Of a DNA stretch of 64,000 nucleotides, positions 34,403 to 44,100 are shown in pieces. The translations under genes were made by a program, and so were the position numbers. The notes beneath the pieces were generated by a model. The model saw only the letters and a program-made list of their open reading frames with translations. It did no database searches and had not been told where the DNA came from. How positions within the stretch are numbered: position 1 is the first letter of the stretch; each line of letters begins with the position of its first letter. Source of the stretch: Paenibacillus prosopidis (GTDB lineage Bacteria; Bacillota; Bacilli; Paenibacillales; Paenibacillaceae); the NCBI RefSeq assembly GCF_003337375.1, contig NZ_QPJD01000007.1:186001-250000 (forward strand), in the 5' to 3' direction.

Positions 34403-35900
34403 GCTGTTCTCCTCCCCCTGTTGCACACATCATGATATTTTCTTGAGTAGCTTCTTCTTTGGTAAAATGTCCCGAAATTTTCCCTTCATGCATAACGAGA
34501 ATCCGGTCGCTCATCCCGAGCACTTCGGGAAGTTCGGATGAAATCATTAATATCGCGACTCCTTCCGACGCCAGCTTGTTCATCAGGTCGTAGATCTCTT
34601 TCTTCGCCCCGATGTCGACGCCTCTCGTCGGCTCGTCCAAGATGAACACCTGCGGATTCGTTGCCAGCCATTTGCCGATGACGACCTTCTGCTGGTTACC
34701 GCCGCTAAGCGACCCGACCGGCTGCGCGCCGCTTGACGCTTTAATGAACAGCTGTTTCATCATCTTATCCGAAAGCTGCTTCTCCTTCGCTCCGCTCAGA
34801 AAACCGAGATTTGAAACCGTCGTCAAATTGGTCATGGACAAGTTATCACTTACAGACATCGGAAGGAGCAGTCCTTCATCCTTCCGGTCCTCCGTTACAA
34901 GCGCGATTCCCGCGCGGATCGCGTCCATCGGCTTGCGGAGCGTAATCGCCTTGCCGCCAACGGATATCGTTCCCCGGTCGATTTTGGAAACACCGAACAG
35001 CGCCTTGGCAAGCTCCGTCCGGCCTGCTCCCATCAGTCCTGCGAGTCCGACAATTTCGCCCGCCCGTACGGAGAACGAGATGTCATGCAAAATCCCTTTC
35101 TGCGAAAGCCCTTCGACCTTAAGCTTCTCCTCGCCGAACTTGATGTCCACCTTCGGGAAGCGGTCTTTGATTTCACGGCCGACCATCATCTTCACGATTT
35201 GGTCCATATTCGTTTCCTGTACCCTCTCCGTGCCGACATACCGGCCGTCGCGCATAACCGTGATCCGGTCGCACATCCGGAATATTTCTTCCATTCGGTG
35301 CGAAATATAAATCATGCCGACGCCCCGTTTTTTGAGGGAAGCGATTACATCAAAGAGCGCATCGATTTCCTTGTCGGTAAGCGCAGCCGTAGGCTCGTCC
35401 AGCACCAAAATTTCCGTATTCATCGATAATGCCTTGGCGATTTCGACCATTTGCTGCTGTCCGACGGACAGCTCTCCGACGATCGTATCCGGATCGATCG
35501 CGAGCCCAAGCTGCGACAAAAACCGGGTCGATTCCCGCTTCATTTTGCGCCAATCAATGAGCTTCGTCGGTCCAAACGTAAATTCCCGGCCGAGGAAGAT
35601 GTTTTCCATCACCGTCAAATGCGGAATCAAATTGAGCTCTTGATGAATCATGACGATTCCAAGCTGCAGCGCGGCCGACGGGGAAGAGATCGTTTGCTCA
35701 ACCCCTCTAACTTTCACCGTTCCGCCATCTCTCATGTATATGCCGTTCAATATTTTCATCAAAGTTGATTTCCCGGCGCCATTCTCGCCCATCAAAGCAT
35801 GCAATTCACCGCTTTCGAGCGAAAACTGCGCCTGTTGCAGCACCTTTATTTCGGAAAAGCTTTTGTCAATCCCCTTCATCTCCAGCAGCTGCGCTGTCAT
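34392..35900 (-). CDS. rbsA: Ribose ABC transporter ATP-binding protein
   Basis: A 502-residue protein with two ABC domains. The first has GENGAGKSTLMKIL (Walker A), SVGQQQMVEIAKAL (signature) and LVLDEPTAALTD (Walker B). The second has a degenerate Walker A (GLMGAGRTELAKAL), with LSGGNQQKVVIGKWL and FILDEPTRGVDIG. This asymmetry is normal for sugar ATPases of this group. ATG 35900 is chosen for its AGGGAGG site; the frame upstream of it overlaps rbsD. Confidence 0.96.
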   Translation of the reverse strand: MTAQLLEMKGIDKSFSEIKVLQQAQFSLESGELHALMGENGAGKSTLMKILNGIYMRDGGTVKVRGVEQTISSPSAALQLGIVMIHQELNLIPHLTVMENIFLGREFTFGPTKLIDWRKMKRESTRFLSQLGLAIDPDTIVGELSVGQQQMVEIAKALSMNTEILVLDEPTAALTDKEIDALFDVIASLKKRGVGMIYISHRMEEIFRMCDRITVMRDGRYVGTERVQETNMDQIVKMMVGREIKDRFPKVDIKFGEEKLKVEGLSQKGILHDISFSVRAGEIVGLAGLMGAGRTELAKALFGVSKIDRGTISVGGKAITLRKPMDAIRAGIALVTEDRKDEGLLLPMSVSDNLSMTNLTTVSNLGFLSGAKEKQLSDKMMKQLFIKASSGAQPVGSLSGGNQQKVVIGKWLATNPQVFILDEPTRGVDIGAKKEIYDLMNKLASEGVAILMISSELPEVLGMSDRILVMHEGKISGHFTKEEATQENIMMCATGGGEQHAG

Positions 35901-35919
35901 CTGTGTAATACCTCCCTTT

Positions 35920-36315
35920 CTAAAACGTGACCCCCGCATGTAAAATAACATTCGCGTAAGCCGAGCATTCGCCGGTGCGTATAACCGCTTTCGCTTGACG
36001 GGTCAAAACTTTAAACTGCTCATGATTGACGCTGTCCGCCTCCGCTCCGTCAAGCATCTGCTTCGACTGTTCGAATAGCTCCGGATTTTTATTTTTCATT
36101 TCATCGGCTACCGTATACCGTTCGACCTGCATTTCTTCCAAAATAGTCTCCAGCGTTTGCAGATAACCCGGCACGCCGCGCCTAAGCGCCAAATCGATCC
36201 GTTTCACGCCGGGCGGAATCGGCAGCCCGCTGTCCGCAATAACAATGGTGTCCGTATGGCCAAGCTCGCTGATCAATCTTGACAGCTCGCTGTTGATGAT
36301 TCCAATCTTTTTCAT
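35920..36315 (-). CDS. rbsD: D-ribose pyranase
   Basis: A 131-residue full-length RbsD, which interconverts pyranose and furanose forms of ribose. MKKIGIINSELSRLISELGHTD with the catalytic His20 region, IVIADSGLPIPPGVKRIDLAL and the C-terminal RTGECSAYANVIL are typical. It lies between rbsK and rbsA with short gaps. Confidence 0.96.
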   Translation of the reverse strand: MKKIGIINSELSRLISELGHTDTIVIADSGLPIPPGVKRIDLALRRGVPGYLQTLETILEEMQVERYTVADEMKNKNPELFEQSKQMLDGAEADSVNHEQFKVLTRQAKAVIRTGECSAYANVILHAGVTF

Positions 36316-36321
36316 GCTTCG

Positions 36322-37257
36322 TTACGCTCCTGTCTTCTGCTGTTCCTCCGCAAACCGGCGCGCTTCCGCCTCCGTTGGCATTCCCTCCTGCGCCCCGAAT
36401 TTCGTCACGGCGAGCGCGGAAACAAGCGATGCGAAAGCAATCGCTTCCTCCAGGCTCCTTCCGGATGCGATCGATAGCGCCAGTCCGGCATTATAGCAAT
36501 CGCCGGCCCCCGTCGTGTCGACGACCGGCACTTTATAGCCAGTTATCGTATGCATCGATCCGTTATCGTCCAAGTATGTGGAGCCATCCGCCCCGAGCGT
36601 CGTAACGATATGGGCGGCACCCATCTCCTTCATGCGCCGCATCGCCGGCTTGAGCGCTTCTCCTTCGGTGTCCATACCGGTGTACCGGCCAAGCTCCGTG
36701 CGGTTCGGCGTCATGTAGTCGACGAGCCCGAACAGCTCATCCGGCAGCGGCTGCGCCGGCGCCGGATTAAGCACGACCGTCTTGCCGAGCGATTTCGCTT
36801 TGCGGGCGGCATATACGACCGTTTCCACCGGAATCTCCAGCTGCAGCAGCACGATATCCGCCTGCCGCAGCTTATCTTCGCAACGGTCAATGTCGGCCGG
36901 CTCCACCCGGCTGTTCGCACCCGGCACAACGATGATGCTGTTGTCGCCTTCGGCAACATAGATCGAAGCGACTCCGGTCGCCATGCCGGCTACCCGCTTT
37001 ATACCGGATACGTCGACGCCGTCCTCCTGCAGGCAGCGGAGCAGCTCTTCGCCGAAGGCATCCTCACCGACTGCTCCGATCATTGCCGTCTCCGCGCCCA
37101 GCCGCGCTCCCGCGACCGCCTGATTCGCCCCTTTGCCGCCGGGAATGAATCTTATGCGCTCTCCCATTACCGTTTCTCCTATTTGCGGATAGCTATCGGT
37201 TTCAACAACGATATCCATATTCAAACTGCCGATCACGACCAGCTTAGGTTTGTTCAT
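36322..37257 (-). CDS. rbsK: Ribokinase
   Basis: A 311-residue PfkB-family kinase. GSLNMDIVVETDSYP, FIPGGKGANQAVAGARLG and the C-terminal VDTTGAGDCYNAGLALSIA (anion hole and catalytic Asp) are in place. It phosphorylates ribose to ribose-5-phosphate. Its ATG overlaps the rbsR stop by 4 bp, so both are coupled. Confidence 0.96.
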   Translation of the reverse strand: MNKPKLVVIGSLNMDIVVETDSYPQIGETVMGERIRFIPGGKGANQAVAGARLGAETAMIGAVGEDAFGEELLRCLQEDGVDVSGIKRVAGMATGVASIYVAEGDNSIIVVPGANSRVEPADIDRCEDKLRQADIVLLQLEIPVETVVYAARKAKSLGKTVVLNPAPAQPLPDELFGLVDYMTPNRTELGRYTGMDTEGEALKPAMRRMKEMGAAHIVTTLGADGSTYLDDNGSMHTITGYKVPVVDTTGAGDCYNAGLALSIASGRSLEEAIAFASLVSALAVTKFGAQEGMPTEAEARRFAEEQQKTGA

Positions 37258-38258
37258 ATGTTTTTCCTCCTCAATGTCGATTCCCTTGCAATCAGCTTCA
37301 CATCCAGCTCGTACAGCTTGTCTTCTTCGAGCGTGCCTTCGATTTTTTTAATGAGTAGTCGGGAGATAAGCGCGCCCATATCGTAAATCGGCTGCGCAAT
37401 CGTCGTTAGCTCCGGCGCCGTAATCTCCGTCGTTTGAATGCCGTCGAAGCCGCAGACAGCGACCTGCTCGCCGACCCTAATCCCCATACGGTTCAGCGCT
37501 TTCAGCGCGCCGACCGCCATCAAATCGTTACCGGCAAAAATGCCGTCGATATCCGGATGGCGCTCCAGCAGCCGCTCGGTCGCTTTCATCCCGCCGGCTA
37601 TCCGGAAGTCGGCAGGCTCGAGCAGCGTCGGCGTATACCAATCGAACCCCTGCACTGACCGCTCGAAGCCGATGAGCCGTTCCTTCCCTGTAATCAGATG
37701 CTGCGGACCGTATATATGAGCGATTTTGCGACAGCCGACGTCCAGTAAATGCTGAACCGCCATAACCGCGCCTTCCCTGTTCTTAGACCGGACGACGCTG
37801 AAGTTCTGCTCATCCGGGCCGCGGTCCAAACATACGAACGGGATGCCGAGCTTTGTCAGCATTTCCGCATCGTCGTGCCCGAACGTGTTGGAGGCGAAAA
37901 TGATCCCGTCGATATATTTCTGCTTCAGCGTTTCGATATATCTTTTTTCTTTGACGCCCTGATCGTCCGAATTGCCGAAAATGACCGTATAGCCATATGT
38001 TGCTGCGACATCCTCCACCGCGCGGGCGAGGTCCGAAAAGAACAGGTTCGAAATGTCGGGCAAAATGAGAGCGATCGTGTTCGTTTTTTTACCGGCCAAG
38101 CCTCGGGCTACCTGATTCGGCGCATAATTCAGTTTCTCGATGGCATTCTTGATCGATTGCTCCGTTTCCGCATTCACGTAGCCGCTTTTGTTCAAGTAAC
38201 GCGATACGGTCGATACGGAAATACCGGCCAATTTGGCCACATCACGAATCGTTGCGAT
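37254..38258 (-). CDS. rbsR: LacI-family ribose operon repressor
   Basis: About 335 residues. The LacI HTH is ATIRDVAKLAGISVSTVSRY followed by the hinge YAPNQVARGLA, and the sensor domain shows LPFVCLDRGPD-type and IDGIFAGNDLMAVGALKAL blocks. Relatives begin with M-A-T-I. Here that first codon is ATC at 38258, 7 nt after a GGAGAGG site. The only other upstream start, GTG 38297, has no ribosome site and lies in an operator. So either AUC initiates, or the ATC is a mutation or error. First gene of the rbsRKDACB operon, probably autoregulated through the two operators upstream. Confidence 0.92.
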   Translation of the reverse strand: MATIRDVAKLAGISVSTVSRYLNKSGYVNAETEQSIKNAIEKLNYAPNQVARGLAGKKTNTIALILPDISNLFFSDLARAVEDVAATYGYTVIFGNSDDQGVKEKRYIETLKQKYIDGIIFASNTFGHDDAEMLTKLGIPFVCLDRGPDEQNFSVVRSKNREGAVMAVQHLLDVGCRKIAHIYGPQHLITGKERLIGFERSVQGFDWYTPTLLEPADFRIAGGMKATERLLERHPDIDGIFAGNDLMAVGALKALNRMGIRVGEQVAVCGFDGIQTTEITAPELTTIAQPIYDMGALISRLLIKKIEGTLEEDKLYELDVKLIARESTLRRKNI

Positions 38259-38281
38259 GACGAACCCTCTCCTCGTAAATA

Positions 38282-38373
38282 GTGGTAACGGTACCACGTA
38301 TTATTATTATATTAATTTAGTTGGTATAAATAGGCTGATGTATTATGATTTTCGTATGTGGTAACGTTACCAC
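38282..38373. promoter_or_regulatory. rbsR: Two RbsR operators flanking the ribose operon promoter
   Basis: GTGGTAACGTTACCAC (38358-38373) is a perfect 16-bp palindrome; GTGGTAACGGTACCAC (38282-38297) is the same site with a changed centre. Centre-to-centre distance is 76 bp. A minus-strand TATAAT at 38311-38306 lies between them, so looping repression is plausible. Confidence 0.8.
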
Positions 38374-38477
38374 AACGAAAATATACCACAGCTTTCGACA
38401 AAGCGCAAGCATACAGTAGTATTCCAATGCGGTACGAATTTTTTAAGTCACTCAGTTAACGGTTCCCCTACGGGTTT

Positions 38478-38668
38478 AACGGGAAAACATCCTCCTAATT
38501 GTTCACCACGACCGATATCGTGATCATATAAAGCGAAAACCCCCCATTAATTTAATCCGATCCGGTCAATGATTAAGAAAACTGCCGCTTTAGATGGAGG
38601 TTTTCCTGCTAGATGGTTCCCTCACGATTTCAAAGGTCAACGAACAGGAGGATTTCCCTTTAATTAAG
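38478..38668. repeat. Structured intergenic repeat element, copy B
   Basis: Homologous over about 190 bp with 24160-24350, in the same orientation. It keeps the same nested complementary blocks: GGGAAAACATCCTCC with AGGAGGATTTCCC, and GCGAAAACC with the GGAGGTTTTCCTGC region. Similarity continues a little beyond both ends (CCCTACGGGTTT before, AAGCCAGGGGCGACA after). In this copy GGCGAC (38673) can pair with GTCGCC (38700). It lies between the rbsR promoter and the transglutaminase terminator. Confidence 0.75.
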
Positions 38669-38709
38669 CCAGGGGCGACAACCGGAGCTGTAGAGCCAAG
38701 TCGCCACGC

Positions 38710-38737
38710 AAAAAAAAGAGCACATTTCTGTGCTCTT
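38710..38737 (-). terminator. Terminator of the transglutaminase gene
   Basis: AAGAGCACAG and TGTGCTCTT form a stem on the minus strand followed by eight T, about 100 bp after the tgl stop. Confidence 0.85.
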
Positions 38738-38834
38738 GATCCGTTGTTCCAGCGTTTAAGCTTAGGAATATTTCTGGTTAATGCTGATCTCACAGGTACT
38801 TATTTTGCTCTTATGTTTGATTCAATAATTTTGT

Positions 38835-39656
38835 TTATCTATAAATACTCTTACTTGCCCCTATTCTTGCCACAACGGGATACGGCTTATCATAGGCTTG
38901 GGATTCCCGCACATTGTCCCTCATAGAAATCCGCCGCAAATATTCAAACTCCGGAGTTACGACTATGTCATCAAGGTAAGCCGACATGAAACTTCCCGGC
39001 ATCCGCATCCGGTTAAGTGCAGCAATCATTTGCTGACCCGATCCGATCCCAATGCCATGTCCAAAATACAGATTATCATCAAGCATGATGACATTTTCAC
39101 CTTGCCACTCCGGCGTTTCGGGATTATACGCGGGATTTTTGAAATACAGCACGTCACCAGGATAAGCTTCATTTTTATTATAAGTCATGATTAAGGGCAT
39201 ATCCCGGTCATACTGCCAGCTCCTCAGATACAAGCTTTGAAAATAGGAGTTGAACACCTCTTCACCAATTGTGTCGAGCGTGGCTTTGTATAACATAATG
39301 ATGATGGCGACCGCGCATTCAAAGCCGTACAAAGGTCCATTATAAAAAACATCGTTGACCCCGACCGATGGCAATACGCCGCGCCTTAACTGGAAACCCC
39401 CGTTTTCTGTACGCATCCAATATCGCTCATTGCACTTCGAGGTATCAAAGGTGGCAAAGTTTACCCCGCTGGCATTCATCGCCTTCGCCGCTTCCACAAT
39501 TTGCGACCGCATTTTTAGTTCAAATACCAACGCTTCGGTTGAAGGATACCGGTAGATGACAGGGCTCCTCTGCTTGGCTTGCATCATTCTTCTTTCCGGT
39601 TCTGAGAGCATGAAGGGTTGGAGTTGAAACGTATTGCTGCCCGAAACAAGTATCAC
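38835..39656 (-). CDS. tgl: Protein-glutamine gamma-glutamyltransferase (spore-coat transglutaminase)
   Basis: A 273-residue protein matching Bacillus Tgl, which cross-links spore coat proteins by epsilon-(gamma-glutamyl)lysine bonds. The catalytic Cys114 is in YGFECAVAIIIM, with partner residues Glu187 (EWQGENVIML) and His200 (YFGHGIGIG). It is slightly longer than the B. subtilis enzyme (245). It stands alone between two terminators. A sporulation sigma-factor promoter is expected upstream but I could not single one out. Confidence 0.94.
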   Translation of the reverse strand: MILVSGSNTFQLQPFMLSEPERRMMQAKQRSPVIYRYPSTEALVFELKMRSQIVEAAKAMNASGVNFATFDTSKCNERYWMRTENGGFQLRRGVLPSVGVNDVFYNGPLYGFECAVAIIIMLYKATLDTIGEEVFNSYFQSLYLRSWQYDRDMPLIMTYNKNEAYPGDVLYFKNPAYNPETPEWQGENVIMLDDNLYFGHGIGIGSGQQMIAALNRMRMPGSFMSAYLDDIVVTPEFEYLRRISMRDNVRESQAYDKPYPVVARIGASKSIYR

Positions 39657-39758
39657 CGTATTTTCCTCCAGATCATCGATTTTCTAATAGGTTATTGTAC
39701 GTGTGAAAATCCTGTTTGGTGAGCGTTGCGATCCGTCGCGTTGTCTTGCAAGGAACAA

Positions 39759-39795
39759 AAAAACGGATGACACCTGGTTAGTGTCATCCGTTTTT
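39759..39795. terminator. Bidirectional terminator between GH3 and tgl
   Basis: AAAAACGGATGACAC and GTGTCATCCGTTTTT form a perfect 15-bp stem, 2 bp beyond the GH3 stop codon. Confidence 0.93.
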
Positions 39796-39797
39796 GA

Positions 39798-42068
39798 TTA
39801 GCTGTTAATTTCAGCAAGCAATTCGTTCAGCTTCTCATCCGTTAACGCTCCCTGGCTGAAGGCTGCGAGAGCGCGCAGCGGCATGAACTTCATCATGGCG
39901 GCAACCATGTCGCCATGATCGTCATCCGCCATTGCCGCTAAGGGGCTTGACTCCTGGAACTGCTGCAGCAAGGCTCCCACTTTTGCTGCGCTTTCCGGAT
40001 CGCTGAGCAGATCGCCGAGCGTCGAGTTCCGGGTGTACGTTTTTTTGACCGGCACCGTGGATTGAACATGGATCGTCTCCTGAAGGACGATGTCCTGCGA
40101 CGATTTGCCGATTAGAATCGCGAAGTCTCCGGTTTCCACATGCCAGTCCTTGAGCTCGACGTTATAATAAGCAAACGAACGTTTGTCCAGCGTAAAGGAT
40201 ATGGATTTTTCTTCGCCCGGCTGAAGCTCCACCTTGGCAAAGCCTTTCAATTCTTTGTCAGGCCTACCCAGGGTACTTTGAATATCCCTTACGTACAGCT
40301 GGACAATTTCCTTGCCGGCTTTCGAGCCCGAGTTTTTAATACTTACGTGTACTTCTACCGTATCCGTATCCTTCATTTCGTTCTTTCCGATCGTGATGCC
40401 GGTATATTCGAAAGTCGTGTAGCTGAGTCCGTATCCGAAAGGGAACAACGGCTGCAGCTGTTTTGCGTCATAATAGCGGTATCCCACATACAAGCCTTCC
40501 CGGTACTCCACGCGGTCACCTTCACCCGGAAAGTTCAGGTAGGACGGGTTGTCGCTCAGCTTTACCGGGAACGTCTCGGCAAGCTTGCCGCTCGGATTGG
40601 CTTCGCCGAACAACAGATCGGCAATGGCTCCCCCGACAGCTTGACCGCCTAGATAGCCTTCCAACACAGCTTTTACTTTGCCTAGCCAAGGCATTTCAAC
40701 AGGAGAACCGTTTAATAACACCACAACGATATTGCTTTGCGCTTCCGCAACAGCCTCAATCAGCCTTGTATGGTTTTCCGGCAAGTGAAGATGCTCCCTG
40801 TCATATCCCTCGGATTCATAACGGTCCGGAAGCCCCGCGAATACGACGGCCACCTGCGCTTCGCTTGCCGCCCGCTTCGCTTCCTGCAGAAGCGTCTCGT
40901 CGATGGCGTCGTTTTCCAGATCATACCCCTCAGCATATACAACCTGTGCCGAGTCACCGGCAAGCTTCGTGATTTCCTCTAACGAATTGTCCAGACGCGT
41001 CGGCACGATGTGTGAGCTTCCACCGCCCTGGTATCTCGTTTTTTGGGCAAATGCACCGATGACGGCAATCTTCCCATTCTTATTGAGCGGCAGAATGCCG
41101 TTCTCGTTTTTCAGCAGCACCATGCTTTCGCTTGCTACTACTCTTGCCAGACGATGATGGGCATCTTGATCATAAGAAGCATTTTCTTTGTTGTTGTCGA
41201 CCGCCTTGAAAATGATGTTAAGCAATCGGGCGACCGCTCTGTCGAGCGCCTCTTCGGAAAGCTTGCCGCTCTTCACGGCTTCGATTACTTTCCGTTCCCC
41301 GACGCCGTTACTGGCCGGCATTTCCAATTCCAGACCGGCTGCAAGCGCGTGATGCCTCTCATCGACTGCGCCCCAGTCGGATACGACAAACCCTTCGTGG
41401 CCCCATTCTTCTTTTAGAATGTCGGTCAGCAAATACTCGTTCTCCGAAGCATAGGTCCCGTTTACCCGGTTATACGAGCACATTACCGTCCAAGGCTGCG
41501 CCTTTTTGACCGCTCCTTCAAAGCTAGCCAAGTAAATTTCCCGGAGCGTGCGGTCATCGACAACCGCGTCGACAGACATACGGCGGTTCTCCTGATTGTT
41601 CACCGCAAAGTGCTTCAGAGATGTTCCGACGCCTTGGCTTTGCACGCCGTTGATATGGCTTGCCGCCATCTCCGAAGACAGGAAAGGATCTTCCGAGAAA
41701 TATTCGAAGTTTCTGCCGCACAGCGGCGAGCGCTTAATGTTGACTCCCGGTCCAAGCAGTACTGCGACGTCTTCCGCCTGGCATTCTTCTCCCAAGGCGA
41801 CGCCTACCTGTCCGATCAAATCACGATCCCAAGAGCATGCAAGCCCTGCGGCCGAAGGGAAACAGGTCGCAGGTACGCTGTCGAACAGACCCAAATGATC
41901 CGCCCCCTGCTTTTGCTTGCGGAGCCCGTGCGGTCCGTCCGTCACCATAACCGATGGAACGCCGAGACGCTCCACCCCTTTTAAATGCCAGAAATCCAAT
42001 CCCGAACACATGCCTGCTTTTTCTTCCAACGTCATTTGCGCAATGATTTCTTGTATATTTCGCTGCAA
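39798..42068 (-). CDS. GH3 family beta-glucosidase
   Basis: A 756-residue cytoplasmic (no signal peptide) GH3 enzyme. The N-terminal barrel has [36 protein letters not shown]-type blocks and the nucleophile Asp231 in [15 protein letters not shown]. The GH3 C domain follows ([32 protein letters not shown]-like), then a fibronectin III-like domain (about 590-670). The last 60 residues are helical and found in some bacterial relatives. Lack of export suggests it hydrolyses imported oligosaccharides. A cre-like site at its promoter suggests carbon catabolite repression. Confidence 0.93.
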   Translation of the reverse strand: MQRNIQEIIAQMTLEEKAGMCSGLDFWHLKGVERLGVPSVMVTDGPHGLRKQKQGADHLGLFDSVPATCFPSAAGLACSWDRDLIGQVGVALGEECQAEDVAVLLGPGVNIKRSPLCGRNFEYFSEDPFLSSEMAASHINGVQSQGVGTSLKHFAVNNQENRRMSVDAVVDDRTLREIYLASFEGAVKKAQPWTVMCSYNRVNGTYASENEYLLTDILKEEWGHEGFVVSDWGAVDERHHALAAGLELEMPASNGVGERKVIEAVKSGKLSEEALDRAVARLLNIIFKAVDNNKENASYDQDAHHRLARVVASESMVLLKNENGILPLNKNGKIAVIGAFAQKTRYQGGGSSHIVPTRLDNSLEEITKLAGDSAQVVYAEGYDLENDAIDETLLQEAKRAASEAQVAVVFAGLPDRYESEGYDREHLHLPENHTRLIEAVAEAQSNIVVVLLNGSPVEMPWLGKVKAVLEGYLGGQAVGGAIADLLFGEANPSGKLAETFPVKLSDNPSYLNFPGEGDRVEYREGLYVGYRYYDAKQLQPLFPFGYGLSYTTFEYTGITIGKNEMKDTDTVEVHVSIKNSGSKAGKEIVQLYVRDIQSTLGRPDKELKGFAKVELQPGEEKSISFTLDKRSFAYYNVELKDWHVETGDFAILIGKSSQDIVLQETIHVQSTVPVKKTYTRNSTLGDLLSDPESAAKVGALLQQFQESSPLAAMADDDHGDMVAAMMKFMPLRALAAFSQGALTDEKLNELLAEINS

Positions 42069-42141
42069 AATAATGCCTCCTAATTTGCGTTTTATGTTTT
42101 CCAGAATCGTGTAATCCGTAACATTTTTTCTCCATCTTGAA

Positions 42142-42168
42142 TGAAAGCGTTTTTCTATTCTGATTATA
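42142..42168 (-). promoter_or_regulatory. Promoter element and cre-like site upstream of the GH3 gene
   Basis: A minus-strand TATAAT (42168-42163) is followed by TGAAAGCGTTTTTC (42142-42155), which fits the CcpA cre consensus TGWAANCGNTNWCA at 12 of 14 positions and would cover the start of transcription. Confidence 0.5.
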
Positions 42169-42266
42169 GGGCTACAAGCTTATTTAATCTTTCCGAAGTT
42201 TATTGAAATCAATGTCATTTTTTAAGATTATGTGTGCTTATCGATAAATCTCCCAGTAAAGAAAGC

Positions 42267-42316
42267 AAAAAAACAGACAGCTCCATGAAAGAATCTTCCC
42301 TTTGGAGGTGTCTGTT
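42267..42316 (-). terminator. Terminator after the GH39 gene
   Basis: AACAGACA-CTCCA and TGGAG-TGTCTGTT form a stem on the minus strand, followed by seven T. Confidence 0.85.
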
Positions 42317-42344
42317 AATTATCTTTTTATAGCCTCAGATCCTT

Positions 42345-44087
42345 CTAATATACCGGCCTGATCTCAATCAATTGAACTTCATGCGGGCTTAAGCTGCTGC
42401 GAATCGCAAACGATTCTCCGATTGCTTCCTGCTTCACGGTTTGACGGGGCATGCTCCGCATGTTTAAGTATTGTACGTCTTGCGGCGTCATTCCTTCCGG
42501 GTGCCCCATATCCATCCATAGATCATAGGAGCTGCCGTGTTCCCGGTTTATCGCGTATTTTCGGATTTCATAGTTTCCGGCCGGTATTCCGTCCATTCTG
42601 AATGTTAGATTCAATTGCCCCGAATCCGTAAATACGTCATAGCGGTTGAAGGAGCCGATTGCTGACGTATCATTCATGCTGTACAACTGATCAAAGTGAC
42701 AATAATGATACAGCAGCAGCTGATAGGAGCCGTCCTGCGACATGGTCAGACAATAGCTTTCTCCAAGGTCCAGCAGTCTGTCCCCAAGCTTTGCCAATAA
42801 CTCATAAGCGTAAAAGCCCGGCTTCTTTACCCCATTGTTCGTAATGAGACCGAGTCCGCCGTGAAACGTCTCGGCAGGCAAAGGCAGCTCCTCCAGCAAA
42901 TCGGTGACGGTCCAATAACCCATGCTGCCGACCTCGTCGATATTTTCTATGATGTTTTTGACGATATAGGCCGATTTGTAGCAAGTATCATTCGTCAGCT
43001 CCCGGTGATGAGGAGTCGAGTTCCATTCCGTAACGTGAAGCTCGGCGCCCGGCGCCCCCCATTTTCTCAGCGTTTGTTTCACTTTCATGATTGTTTCCTT
43101 TACATAGTCCTCGCCGGCATACTGCACACCAGTGGGGGAATCGATATTATCCAATGTCCCTCTCTCCAGAAGTAAAGGATACATATGGAATGTTATAAAA
43201 TCGGGCCTGCAGTCATGCTGGACACAATATGTCATATATCGTTCTATCCAATCGCTCTTGATCAGCGAATCGCTCACGATGCTTGGTCCGCCTATTCTCA
43301 AATCCGGACTGACGCTCTTCAAAGCGCGGTAGCTGTTTCGGTAAAACAGAGTGAACTCCTCGAAGGAATAGGGCCAAAATAATCTTACATCCGGTTCGTT
43401 CCAAAACTCGAAATACCAGGTCTTGATTTCTTCAGCGCCATACCTGCTTGCCAAATGCCGGATGAACGACTGCAGGAGAGACGTCCAATGCTCATTATTT
43501 TGCGGCAAGCTGACATAGCTCGTCTTATAAAAAATCGTCTTCGTTTTATCTGCCAATTCCCCCGGCATAAAGCCAAGCTCGAAAAAAGGACGTAAACCGA
43601 TGCTCCGAAGGAAATCGATAACCTTATCGACATAGGTGAAATTGAATATGGGCTCACCTTCCGCATCTTTACGGTACACCATCATCTCATCATCGAAAAT
43701 GCCATGAAAACGGATATAACGGAAAGGAACGATTTCTTGAATCATTTTCAAATGCTCTTGCACCGGACCGTACAGCGCTTCCTTCGCTTTCCCGATCGTG
43801 CATAACGTTTTCCAGGTATGCTTGATAGGCTTGCCATTCCCGGATAGACGAATATCATATTCTTTCACCATCACGCTTTGTTCAGAGAGCTTCGCTGCCG
43901 GTTCGTTTGCCTGGGAAGGCAAATATTTGAACAGGCTGACATAAGCATTGTCGCGATCATAAGAGAGATAGGATGTTCCCTCATGCTTTGACAAGTTTTT
44001 TGTTTCGATATTCGCGTCCCGCTGCTTGCGGTATTCAGCCGGCGTCGTATGATAGACGTCTTTAAAAGCCTTATGAAACGATTTCAA
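42345..44087 (-). pseudogene. GH39-like (beta-xylosidase-type) part of a frameshifted AraC-GH39 fusion
   Basis: The open frame begins inside the second AraC helix-turn-helix (LKSFHKAFKDVYHTTPAEYRKQ) and continues into a GH39-like glycosidase of about 500 residues with acid/base Glu in WYFEFWNEPDVRLFWP and nucleophile Glu in LHVTEWNSTPHH. The preceding residues in this frame, IKVALDNGFPN, complete the second HTH but have no start or ribosome site, so this part belongs to the gene at 44101-44835. AraC regulators fused to a GH39 domain are known in Bacillales and probably use it to sense xylo-oligosaccharides. As sequenced, the frame break near 44100 separates the DNA-binding half from it. Confidence 0.8.
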
Positions 44088-44100
44088 ATTCGGAAATCCG

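Noticed and set aside
35901-35951. Longer start for rbsA
   Set aside because: It would overlap rbsD and has no ribosome site; ATG 35900 has AGGGAGG.
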